From: Neostapfia colusana
Taxonomy: Eukaryota; Streptophyta; Magnoliopsida; Poales; Poaceae
Reading direction: 5' to 3'
DNA length: 64,000 nucleotides
Assembly (NCBI GenBank): GCA_030760725.1
Contig: JASWHV010000011.1
Span: 19,943,501-20,007,500, forward strand
Of the stretch, positions 42,783 through 55,091 are shown piece after piece. The position numbers and the translations under genes are program-made. A model generated the notes under the pieces. It saw nothing but the letters and a program-made list of their open reading frames with translations. It searched no databases and was not told the origin of the DNA. The first letter of the stretch is position 1. Each line of letters begins with the position of its first letter.

Positions 42783-45700
42783 TGTCACACCCGGTTTCTC
42801 CGAAGAACAACCGAGTGAATATCACATGTATGCCAGGATCATTTTCTCATACATGTGATGACAAATAGTGAAGCATCATTTATTACAAGCCAGGTGTCGA
42901 ATATAAATAAGTCTTACATAGCATATGTCTCGATGGACGATAATAAGTTCATAACATGTAAATAAAATAGCAGCGGAATATTATTCTTGTGGGCTCCATC
43001 ACAGGCGTTGCCCGGGGAACTCCATGAACCTAGAAACCTTCTTCGGGTCCGAAGTCTTGATCATTAAACACCAAATCATTCTCTTGACCTGAGCAGCAAT
43101 ATAAACCAACAAACATGCAAGTTTGAGTACCGTTGGTACTCAGCAAGTGGGGGAAGGTTATGACATGCATGGCTAGAACAAGGAGAGGTTGAACTCATGG
43201 TTAAAGCGCTACGCAATTATTGCCTACCACCTTAGCTTATTAAGCACCTACATTACTACACAGGTGAAATGGTCCCAATCTCCCATCCCATCATCATAAT
43301 CAAATAACCATAACATCATTTCCAATGTTAAGCTCCCAGCTCAACATCCACAACCTCCAAGGTCATCATCTTCTAATCATGAATAAGTCCAAGCCGCTCT
43401 TGACCGTGAGCACGACTGTCATGACAGTTTTGACTCTGCAGAGTTTGCACCACTGTACCCACATGTAGTGATTTCATCCCCCGTTGCCGGGTGGACTAAA
43501 AGAACCTCCATTATGCCAGTGGCCACGAACCACATTCACACTTCCCAGGTGTGTAGCCAGGAGATCACTACGAAGCCTTTACAAAGGGATTCCCGACGAG
43601 CGTGGGCCCACTGAGGTTTCACCCCTAACAGCATACAAGAGGCTCCAACCCCGCTGCAGTGGCCCCCTCTTGAGCCTTGCGGTTCATATGGTAGTCTAGC
43701 TGACACCTACTCCCCGCACCATCCAACACACCCATACTACGCCGGGGATACACCTAATTAATTGGCCAAGCTGCCCCATCAAAGCATGTGGTTGGCACGG
43801 TAAAGCCAGGTTACATGCTCCATGAACCGGTCCTTAGGATCCAGGCAAGCACTAAACACAAACCCGAGTCTCGTGCACCCAGCACCAACCAAAACAACCA
43901 ACTTGCCTTGATCCCTACCTCTAAATAACTCATAATATATCATTCAAGAATAAGGTAAGCAAGTTGATGATATCATATCCCACTTATCCCATTCTAAGCA
44001 TGGCCAAGCATAAGTAATATGAATGAATGACATAATAAAGCAAAATCCCATCCCAAGCTATAAGGAAAACAAGGTAATGCAATTCTAGGGAAACTTCCTA
44101 GCATGGGTTTCATATTTCAATTGACAATGCAAATAATTCTATCTACACATCCTAGTATAGGAACAAAGTGGTCAAGGACACTTGCCTTCATCCTGCTGCT
44201 CTGGGAATGGATAGTCCTGATCTTGGAAGGGAAGAACTTGTTCTGGGGCAGGTTCTACTCATGTCAACACACATAGCAAAAGAAAACAACAATCCATAAG
44301 ACATAGTTCACACTTTCACTCCACAGATACATACATATGATAATCATTCACATTTCTATGTGTTGTGTTTACTCTACATGTGTTGATTTTTGGTCTACAT
44401 GCACTTTTAAACATATATATATGATTTCTAATTTTTGTATTCAGATTTTCTGTTTGCACACTATATATGAATTTCCAATTTAAACAACTTCTTTAATACA
44501 CTCTTTAGCTACCAAGTTTGCATGGAGGGTAACTTCCTACTTCAAATGGGTTTTCAGATCTTCTACCAATCCTAAACTGAAGTCTTTGGATTTGGAGACT
44601 TCATTTATCATTTTCTAGTCATGCACACCTATTTTCCTATATTTTCCAGATTTATTTTCTATGACTAAAAGTAAATTTTAATATTAAATAGTATGGCATA
44701 TCATCTAAACAGAATAGGTTCTGATAAAAAATATTAAATAATATATTTTGGAACTTCTCCTCTGATGTGAACTAATTTAAATTTATTTTACCAATTTTCA
44801 GAATTATTTCCTAGCCTAAAAATGTGTCCCTATAACTAATTAAATGTGAACAATCAATTAAACAGATTCATTTCAGCTTAAAATCTACTTTTAAATCATT
44901 CTAAAGATTTCCAAGTGCTAGGAGAGTTTAAATTTGAATTTACAATGTGTTTGTCTCACCTTTTAAATTTTAAATCCTAATCACATATTCAAATTCCTAA
45001 ATTTAACATCATATAGGGTTAAAAAGGTAAAATCACCCCACTACAGGGTCTATTATATCATTTCATAAATTTCCAGGGGTCTAACTTCATATAACAGAGG
45101 GGTTTTCCTAATTTTTATTAAGTCCAGGGGCTAAAACTGATTTTTAATTGAATTTACAGGAATTTCTGAAGTTCCAAGGGCTAGATCAGAAGTTTCCGGG
45201 GCTAGCTCGTATTTTCCGAGATCCCCAAGGGGTAGCGCGTAATAATCCCGACCTTTATAATGGGGGGCCGACGTGGACCGTCCGATTTAAAACAGACGGC
45301 TCAGATTAGATCGCCGAACCGGTACGCGCGGGTTTTAATTCTACCGTGCGATTTAAAATAGATGGTGCATAAGTGGCCACGTCGCTCTGACCGTGCGCGG
45401 GCGGCGCTGCCCGACGGTGCGCGGTGGCGGGAGGCGGCGATCTCGCCGGAAAACTTTGGATCTTCATCTATTCTTCCTTAAACTGGGATTTCATGGCATA
45501 GATCGGTAGAGGGGAGGTCGGGGATCTCACCTCGGGGTTTTTCTTGAGCTCGGAGGTCGTGGAAGGCGGTCGGCGATGAGGTCCGAGATGAAATCGCTGC
45601 GGTGCTCGTCGGAGCTGTGCCTAGAGCGCAAACCACCAAGTCTTCTGCACGTGCGTGATTCCCCGGAGGCGCTGGAACACGATCGGCGCGTTAGATCGGA

Positions 45701-46195
45701 AAATCCAAGCAGAGATTGAGATATAACGGTGATCCGAGCTTCGGTTCTCACCGGAAGGAAAAACAGCCGATTGTGGGGGAAAAACGGGGCGACGCCGGCG
45801 TTTTTATAGACGAGGGAGGGTGGCGTGTCTGTTTAGATCGAGCCGGAGTCATCCGGGACCGGGAGTCGGGCTGGGGACGCGGATTTCCGGAGTCGGTTGC
45901 GATCGGGCGCGCGGGGAGGAGTCCGGCTGTTGGCGCGAGCGAGAGGTGAGGGATGACACGCGGGTCCTGTGTGTCAGTGAGAGAGAGAGAGGGGAGCGCG
46001 TGGCTGCTGGCTGGCGCGGGGGCGGGTGGGCCGGCTGGTGGGTTTCGGCCCACTGGCCGGGGGTTTTGTTTTTTTTCTTTTTCTTTTCTGTTTTGAGTTG
46101 AATTTTAATTCCAATTTTAATTTGAATTTCTGCACCACATGCAATACGTCCAAAAATTTTTATATTCCCCTCTTAACAGGTTTTGGGGTGCTACA
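42783..46195 (-). repeat. LTR1: 3' LTR of element D (3413 bp)
   Basis: Plus strand TGTCACACCCGG to GGGTGCTACA. TATA box (reverse) near 45803, donor-like site near 45535 (reverse), palindrome at 43416-43427. It resembles the LTRs of A more than those of F over most of its length. Confidence 0.9.
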
Positions 46196-46240
46196 GCTCT
46201 ACCCCCCTTAAAAGAAATCTCGTCCTCGAGATTGGTGGTT

Positions 46241-49200
46241 CTAGGAAAACAATTCCGGAAACTGTGCCTTAAGCTCGTCTTCTCGCTCCCATGTGGCTTC
46301 CTCTTCTGATTGATGCTTCCACTGCACCTTGCACATCTGGATTCTTTTATTTCTTGTCAGGCGTTCCATTGTCTACAAAATCTTGAATGGTTGCTCGGCA
46401 TAAGATAGATCCTCAGCTACGTCAACCTCATTCATGGGTAACATCTCTTCAGGCGTCCTCAGACATTTCTTGAGCTGTGACACATGGAATATGTCATGCA
46501 CATCTGATAGGCGAGCCGGTAGTTCTAGTTGATATGCCACTTCGCCTTTCCTCTCCAGAACTTGAAAGGGTCCGATGTATCGGGGTGATAACTTCCCTTT
46601 CACCTTGAACCGACGAAGTCCTCTGATAGGGGACACCTTGAGATAGACATAGTCTCCCACGTTGAAAACGAGCTCTCTTCTCCTTACATCGGCATAGCTC
46701 TTTTGTCGTGTTTGTGCTATCCTCAAGTTGTTGCGGATTTCCCTCACTTTCGCCTCGGCATCTTGTAGTACCTCGGGCCCAAACACTTTACTTTCCCCTG
46801 TTTGGTTCCAAAATAGGGGAGTTCTGCACTTCCTCCCATATAAAGCCTCAAATGGTGACATTTTCATACTAGCCTGATAGATGTTGTTATAGGAGAACTC
46901 CGCATACGGTAAGTTCTTATCCCAACTCCGATTCTTTTTGAGTGCACACGCTCTCAGCATATCCTCAAGGATCTGATTGGTTCTTTCCGTCTGCCCGTAA
47001 GTTTGGGGATGATAGGCAGAACTAAAATTCAGATGGGTTCCCATGGTTTCATGCAGCTTCTGCCAGAATCTTGAGGTGAACTGTGTCCCTCGATCTGACA
47101 CTATCTTCTTTGGCACTCCATGGTAACACACGATCCTTGACATGTACAACTCTGCCAATTTGGATCCGTTGTAGCTTTCTTTCACGGGGATGAAATGAGC
47201 TACCTTGGTTAGCCTGTCAATGATGACCCATACCGAATCATATCCTGATTGGGTCCTAGGCAATCCCACTATGAAATCCATACCGATTTCTTCCCATTTC
47301 CATTCAGGCACTTTGAGGGGTTGCAATAATCCCGCGGGTCGTTGATGTTCCGCTTTAACCAACTGATATGTGTCACATAGGGAACATGTTCCGCAACATC
47401 TCGCTTCATGCCATACCACCAATACCTGCTCTTGAGGTCCTGGTACATCTTCATTCTCCCAGGATGAATGCAATAGTCGGAATCATGAGCCTCCTTCAAA
47501 ATCAATTCACGGATCTCCTTTACTTCAGGCACACAGATACTTTTCCCGTGCCACACCGTACCTTGTTCATCCTCTCTGAAACCAGGGGCTCTATTATCCT
47601 TGATTTGTTGTCAGATTTCTTGTATCTTCTCATCATTCTTTTGACCATCGCTTATGTCTTGCTCTAATGTGGAGTCCATTTCCAGGGCGATGGCTTCACC
47701 ACTATTCACCAGGCATAGGTTGAGTCTTATAACCTGTTCCTTCAATTCTGTAGGCATGTCCTTCAAGCTCAACCTATTGACCTGCACCTTCCGGCTTAAA
47801 GCATCTGCCACGACGTTCGCTTTCCCAGGATGATAGTTGATGCCTACATCAAAGTCGTTGATCAGCTCTAACCATCTCCTTTGTCTGAGGTTGAGATCTG
47901 GCTGTGTGAAAATATATTTTAAGCCCTTATGATCCGTATATATCTCTGTCCTCTTCCCCATCAAGTAGTGCCGCCAAATCTTCAACGCGTGTACCACTGC
48001 GGCTAGTTCTAGGTCATGTGTAGGATAGTTCTTCTCGTGTTTCCGGAGCTGCCGGGACGCATAAGCCACGACATGCCCCTCTTGCATCAGAACACATCCC
48101 AACCCGTTTCCAGAGGTATTGCAGTACACCGAAATGTTCTTCTGCATATCTGGCATAACTAGCACTGGGGCTGTTGTCAATCTTTTCTTTAGCTCTTGAA
48201 AACTCGTCTCGCACTGCGGCGTCCATGTGAATGTGATTCCTTTATCCAACAGTTTGGTGAGGGGTCTCGAAATCTTGGAGAAACCCTCGATAAACCATCG
48301 ATAGTATCCAGCCAATCCTAAGAAGCTTCGAACTTCCCCGACACTCTCAGGGGTCTTCCACTTCTGTACATCCTCGATCTTGGCGGCATCTACGGAGATT
48401 CCTCCCTCCGAGATTATATGTCCTAAGAAGGGAACTCTCTTCAGCCAAAACTCACACTTGCTCAACTTGGCATATAGTTGGTGTTCTCTCAGCTTCTGCA
48501 ACACCAACCTTAGATGTTTCTCATGTTCTTCTTCATCTTTCGAGAAGACGAGAATGTCATCTATGAAAACGACCACATATTTGTCTAGATATTCCATGAA
48601 TACCTTGTTCATAAGATACATGAAGTATGCCGGGGCATTAGTTAGCCCGAAAGGCATGACGGTGTATTCATACAGTCCGTACCGAGACACGAAAGCTGTC
48701 TTTGGAATATCAGTTTGCCTTATCTTAAGATGGTGGTATCCCGACCTGAGATCAATTTTCGAGAACACACAAGCTCCCCTCAACTGATCAAACAAGTATT
48801 TAATGCAGGGTAATGGGTACTTGTTCTTGATGGTTACTTCATTCAAGGTACGGTAGTCTACGCATAACCTTTGGGTTCCGTCCTTCTTGGGCACAAATAT
48901 CACTGGAGCTCCCCATGGTGAGGAACTAGGACGAATATACCCCTTCCCTGTCAATTCTCTTAAATGATCCTTGAGTTCTCCCAGCTGCTTGGAGTCCATC
49001 CGATAAGGTCTCTTGTATATCAGAGTTGTTCCAGGCACTAGCTCAATCGCGAATTCCACTTCACGATCGGGAGGCATACCTGGCAACTGCTCCGGAAAAA
49101 CGTCGGGATATTCCCTGATAATCCTGATCTCCTCCACTTTCACCACAACTTGATTTAATTTAATATCCCTCCTAGGATCTTGTATTGTTATGAACTTTAC

Positions 49201-49287
49201 TCTTGTGCCACTAGGGTGAGTTAGTTTCACCGTTCTGGTCGAACAATGGATGATTCCCTTATGTTTGGTCAACCAATCCATGCCCAA
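46241..49287 (-). pseudogene. pol: Element D pol
   Basis: The longest open part (49287-47611, 558 codons) spans the end of protease, all of RT (catalytic FIDD) and RNase H, and is better kept than in A. A stop near 47611 and a frame change lead to 47473-46373 with the integrase core (SDRGTQFTS; QTYGQTERTNQILED, where Asp of QTDGQ is Tyr), C-terminal barrel and chromodomain start. A TAG at the GAG of KILETME (near 46373) precedes the last ~45 codons, which end at 46241-46243. The integrase zinc site reads CDTY instead of CDTC. A lost base near 49290 separates it from the protease. Confidence 0.9.
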
Positions 49288-50708
49288 AATAATATCTATC
49301 CTTGTGAATCTATCACTATGAGGTTGGCACTAAATACTACCCCATTAATGTCTAGATTCACCTTGGGACACACTTGTCTTGTCCTTATTTCTCCACCTGG
49401 AGAGTTTACTGCTAGCATATGGTTCATTTGTGTTGTTGCTAGATCATGCTTCTTAACATACCCTTGGGCAATGAACGAGTGGGTAGCACCAGAATCGAAC
49501 AACAGGGTTGCAATGTGTAAATTGGCAGGAAACATACCAACTACCACGTCGGGTGCCTCTTGTGCTTCTTCCAATGTCACGTGGTTCACCCGTCCTCGCA
49601 TCACATTCTGCTGTGGCGGCTGCACGGGCTTCTTCTTTGGGCACTTATGGGCGTAGTGCCCCACTTCATCCCAGTTAAAGCATTGCACCCCAACCTTAGG
49701 TGCCTGGCCTTTGTTGTCTTGGGGTTGGTTTGGGGGTCCTTGTACTGCTGGTCGAGGTTGATATGTGGGGCGAGGCTGCTGTACAAACTGACTTTGTGGC
49801 TGTGTTGGTGCTGACGGAGGCCTGAAGTTCGGGTTGTACCCTCTTGGTGCGGAGTAGGGTACTGCAGCACGGCTCGTCTGCCCTACGGGTTGCTGCATCA
49901 GACGTGGGCGGGTGTTGCTACCCGAGCCTTGGTGTGACCATCCTACCTTCCTCTTGTTTTCATTTTCCAAGGCCTTCAGCTTCCTTTCCACAACAAATGC
50001 TCTGTCCACCATCTTTTAGAAACTTTCATAGTCGTTGGAGGACATTGCACACTGCATTTCCGCTGTAAGTCCTTCCACAAAGCAGTCCTGTTTCTGCTCA
50101 TCAGTCTCTATGTCCCGTGGGGCATAACTGGATAGTTGGGTGAATTTAGTGAGGTATTCCCTCACAGTCATGTTTCCTTGCTGCAGCCCCAAGAACTCCT
50201 TTCTCTTGTTTTTGAGTTCACCCCTTGGTATGTAATGGTTGCGGAAGCTATGCTTGAACTCTTCCCAAGTGATGTTCTCAGGGTCATGATGGGCGGCCAC
50301 GTAAGCGGTCCACCAATAAGCAGCAGGTCCATGCAATTGGTGAGAGGCAAACAGCACCCTCACATACCCTTGGCATTGTATGATCCTCATCTTGCTCTCA
50401 ATGGTCTTTAGCCAGTCATCTGCCTCCAGAGGTTCAGCAGCACTTGCAAACTTTGGAGGTTGAGTCCCTAGAAACTCACTCAACCTTGGTTGGCGTGGTG
50501 CAGCTTGTGGAGGTGGAACTTGGTGCAAGTTGGCCACCACTTGAGTTAGGCTCTGGATGAGCTGATTCTGATTTTCAAGCATTTGGTGGATGGGGTCAAC
50601 TCCTTCACAGTGACCACCCCTGTCTTGTCCTCCAGAAAGATGAGGGTTGCCGGCCTCATCGTTGTTGTTGGTGGGGTTGGCACCATGACCCTTTCCTCTT
50701 CCGGCCAT
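49288..50708 (-). pseudogene. gag: Element D gag and protease start
   Basis: Starts MAGRGKGHGANPTNNN at 50708; one stop near 50016 (before MVDRAF), then open to 49296. The zinc knuckle reads CFNWDEVGHYAHKC: the second Cys is Trp, which should abolish metal binding. The protease keeps DSGATHSFIA. A single-base loss just after DSQG (near 49296) ends the frame. Confidence 0.88.
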
Positions 50709-50947
50709 CTATCATGATCAACCAAATGTCAATTTAAAGCATTACGTATTAACTTACAAATTTTACTTGTTTAAACCTTAAAATTTTGAGACCTTGTTGT
50801 ATTTATATTTTCTGAGGGTTCATGTCTCACGCAAAAATAAATGCACTTTTAATTTCATAGGGGTTCACACATCAAAGCAAAGCAACCTGAAGACGAGATT
50901 GTGGACAATTGCCCATGGCTTCCACAACTCACGTCACAAACCACACA

Positions 50948-51790
50948 TTAACACACCATTAACAAAGGTATTGACTCGCCTACTTGATAACCTGCTGAAC
51001 TATGGGGAAGGACTCTACACGACTCATATCGCTGAGCTGGCTCCTCGGGATCTTCCTCATTATTGCGGCTGCCCTCTGACTCCGCTTTGGGTGGGGAGGC
51101 TGCTGGTGGAGAAGTGCGGCGACGCCTACTCGCCCGGCGATCTGGGGAGTCAGGAGTCCATGTGTCATTCACGGTGACACACAGTTTCCCATCTCCTCTT
51201 TCTCTCACCCTCAAGCTGGCTCGAAGTGACGCCTCAGTCTCCTTTAGGGTGTCACGTACATCCTGAAGCTCCTGTTGACACTCCTGCAGTCGAGTACTGA
51301 GCATAGCAGCATCCTCCAAGCACAAGTCCATGTGCTCATGGGAAGTCCCCTGCTGCACTGGCGGGTACTTGTACTCCGTTGTACCACTATCGCGCTGGAG
51401 GACATACATATACTCAGTCCTGTCCAGGTGGCGACGATAGATGTGACTCTGACAGGTGATTGCCTCCCAGGTGACATCCTTCTCCGCATCGACCTGTGTC
51501 GCTCGACAAGCTGAAGAGCGGTGGATCTTGAGCAGCTGATTTTCGTGGATAATCCTAATTTCTGAACTCTATTCTTCCCGCTTCTCACGTATGGTTCGGG
51601 TGGAGCTGTAGTGTATGATTAGCTTGCCCGTATTGCCGGCGGCTTGGACCATGCGTCGAAGACGGCGCAACAAGCCTCCTACTGCCAATCCGTAGGAGAG
51701 ATACGTCACCGGACGGTTCACCTCTCTCAGGGCAAGGGCAACTACGGGAACTCTCCCTCCGGTGGACTTGCGGACGGTGCGGATCATCAC
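50948..51790 (-). pseudogene. Pre-gag ORF of element D
   Basis: Begins MIRTVRKSTGGRVP after the recombination junction, so the first residues are lost, and Ala of TARKSTGG is Val. A stop replaces Trp in KREEW (near 51569) and frame changes follow before MYVLQRDSGTTEYKYPP (51409). The coiled coil and basic patch are kept; the end differs from that of A. Confidence 0.8.
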
Positions 51791-54700
51791 AAGTAAATAA
51801 ACTAGCAGCAGAATATTATTCTTGAGGGCTCCGTCACAGGCGTTGCCCGGGGGTCTCCATGAACCTAGAAACCTTCTTCGGGTCCAAAGTCTTGGTCATT
51901 ATATACCACCTCATTATCTTGACCTGAGCAACAATATAAACCAACAAAATATGCAAGTTTGAGTACCGATGGTACTCAGCAAGTGTGGGAAAGTTATGTC
52001 ATGCATGGCTAGAACAAGGAGAGGTTGAACTCATGGTTAAAGCACTACACAATTAATACCTATCACCTTAGCTTATTAAGCACCAACACTACTACATAGG
52101 TGAAATGGTCCCCATCTCCCATCCCATCATCATAATCCAATAACCATAACATCATTTCCAATGTTAAGCTCCCTGCTTAACATCCACAACTTCCAAAACC
52201 ATGAATCCTCTAATCAGGAATAAGTCCAAGCCGCTCTTGACCGTGAGCACGGCTGTCATGACAGTTTTGACTCTACAGAGTTTGTACCACTGTACCCACA
52301 TGTAGTGATTTCATCCCCCGTTGCCGGGTGTACTAAAAGAACCTCCATTATGCCAGTGGCTACGAACCACATTCACACTTCCCAGGTGTGTAGCCAGGAG
52401 ATCACTATGAAGCCTTTACAAAGGGATTCCCGACGAGCGTGGGCCCACTGAGGTTTCACCCCTAATAGCATACAAGAGGCTCCAACCCCGCTGCAGTGGC
52501 CCCCTCTTGAGCCTTGCGGTTCATATGGTAGTCCAGCTGACACCTATTCCCCGCACCGTCCAACACACCCATACTACGCCGGGGATACACCTAATTAATT
52601 GGCCAAGCTGCCCCATCTCAGCATGTGGTTGGCACGGTAAAGCCAGGTTACATGCTCCATGAACCGGTCCTTAGGATCCAGGCAAGTACTAAACACAAAC
52701 CCGAGTCTCGTGCACCCAGCACCAACCAAAACATCCAACTTGCCTTGATCCCTACCTCTACATAACTCATAATATCTCATTCAAGAGTATGGTAAAAATA
52801 AATTGATGATCTCATATCCCAAATATCCCATTCTAAGCATGGATAAGCATATGCATAACAATAAATGACATGATAGGATGAATCCCAACCCAAGCTACAA
52901 GGAAATAAGGTAATGCAATTCTAGGGAAACATCCTTGCATGGGTTTCATATTTTCAATTGACAATGCAAATAATTCTAGCTACACATCCTAGTATAGGAT
53001 CAAAGTGGTCAAGGACACTTGCCTCTCTCCTGCTGCTCTTGAAATGGGTAGTCCTGATCTTGGAAAGAAATAACTTGCTCTTGAGCAGGTTCTACATCAT
53101 ACCATCACACATAGCAAAAGAAAAACAACAATCCATAAGACATAGTTCACACTTCCACTTCATACAAACCACACATTCACATTTATGAAAGTCATTCACA
53201 ATTATATGTGTTGTGGTTACTCTATGTGTGTTGATTTGTGGCTTGCATGCACTTTTGATCATATGTATATGATTCCTACTTCTGTGTTCACATTTATACT
53301 TACATACTATATATATGAGTCTCCAATTTAAATAAATTCCTTATATTCAATTACTACAACTTTTAGGTACCTAGTATGCATGAAAGGTATTTTCCTTCTC
53401 CATATGTGTCTTCAGAATTTCTACCAACCCTAAACTGAATTCTTTGGATTTTAGAACTCCATTTATCATTTACTAGTTGCTATATTTTCAGATTTATTTC
53501 CTATGCCTAAATGTGAACTTTATTATGAACATAACAAGACACATCATCTAAACAGAATAGGTTCTGATCTAAAATATTTACTAATATATTTTTGACCTTT
53601 TCCTCTAATGTAAACTATTTTACAATTATTTTTCCTATTTTCCAGAACTATTCTTTACTTAAAATGTGTCCCTAAATGTGAATAATAAATTAAACAGATT
53701 CATTTCAGCCCAAAATATATTTTTATCTCACTCCCAAGTTTTCTAAATACTGAGAAAGTTTTTAATTTAATTTTGACAATATGTTTGTCCCACTTTTTAA
53801 ATTTTAAACACTAGCCACATATTCAATTTCCTAAATTAAATACTAAACAGGGCTAAAAAGGTAAACTCACCGCACTACAGGGTCTATAATATTATTTTAA
53901 CAATTTTCAGGGGTCTAGCTATACATAACAGAGGAGTTTTTCCTAATTTTTATTAAGTCCAGGGGCTAAAACTGATTTTTAAATGAATTTACATGATTTT
54001 CTGAAGTTCCAGGGGCTAGATCAGAAGTTTCCGGGGCTAGCTCTTATTTCTCGAGAACCCAAGGGGGTAGCACGTAAGATTTCCAGTGTTTATAACGCGG
54101 GGCTGACGTGGACCATCCGATTTTAAACTGACAGCTGAGATTATAACGTCGAACCGGTACGCGGGGATTTAAACCCTACCGTGCGATTTAAAATAAACGG
54201 CGCACAAGCGGCCACGTCGCTCTGATCGAGCGCGGGCGGCGCTGCCGGAGGCGCACGGCGGCGGGAAGCGGCGATCTCGCCGGAGACTTTCGGATCTTCG
54301 AGAATTCTTCCTAGAACTGTGATCTTATGGCATAGTCGGTGGAGGGGAGGTCGGGGATCTCACCTCGGGGGTTTTCTTGAGCTCGGAGGTCCTGGAAGGT
54401 GATCGGCGACGAGGTCTGAGGTGAATTCACGGCGAGGCTCGTCGGCGCTGTGTTTACACCGCAAGTCACCGAGTTTTCTGCACCTGCAAGGTTCCCCGGA
54501 GGCGGTGGATCAAGACCAGCGAGTTATATCGGAATTTCCGAGCGTAGATCGGCCAGAATTCGCCGGAGAAGGCTCGGTTCTCACCGGAGGAAAAACGGCG
54601 GATCGCGTGGGAAAAACAGAACGAGGCCGGGGTTTTTATAGACGGGGGAGGGCGGTGGGTTGGTTTAGATCGAGCTGGAGTCTTCGGGGTCCGGAAATCG

Positions 54701-55046
54701 GCTGGGATACGCGAGAATTTCCGATCAGTTTTGATTCGGTTGAGAGAGTCCGGCGTGGGCTCGAGGTAGACGAAGAACTGGCGGGCCCTGCCAGTCAGTG
54801 GGAGGAAAGAGGCGCGCGCGGCTGCGGGCTGGCGCGGGTTCTGGTTGGGCCGGCTGGTGGGTTGCGGCCCACTGGCCGGTTTTTTTCTGTTTTCTCTTTT
54901 TCTGTTTCTATTTCTTTTCTGATTTGAGTTTAATTTGAATTCCAGTTTGAATTTGAATTTTTGCAAAACATGCAACACGTCCAAAAAAATTTTAAATTCC
55001 CCTCTTAACATGACTTAGGGTCTTAACAAAATTTTGGGGTGTTACA
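51788..55046 (-). repeat. LTR2: truncated 3' LTR of element F
   Basis: Lacks the last ~170 bp of the LTR (compare 60862-61031). The outer end at 55046 carries an extra ~30 bp (ATGACTTAGGGTCTTAACAA region) not in the A or D LTRs. TATA box (reverse) at ~54634; palindrome at 52253-52264. Confidence 0.88.
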
Positions 55047-55091
55047 GCTCTACCCCCCTTAAAAGAAATCTCATCCTCGAGATTGGTGGTT

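Larger units (their letters stand above)
42783..51787 (-). mobile_element. Element D: Tekay-type chromovirus, minus strand, lacking its own 5' LTR
   Basis: In element orientation (right to left) it holds a pre-gag ORF from 51790, gag, pol with chromodomain, polypurine tract (~46199-46207, reverse of CCCCCCTTA) and a full 3' LTR (46195-42783). On the right it is fused at a TCAT (51784-51787) to a truncated LTR of element F, so its primer site, leader and 5' LTR are missing. Element D lies inside element E, next to TAGGC. Confidence 0.85.
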
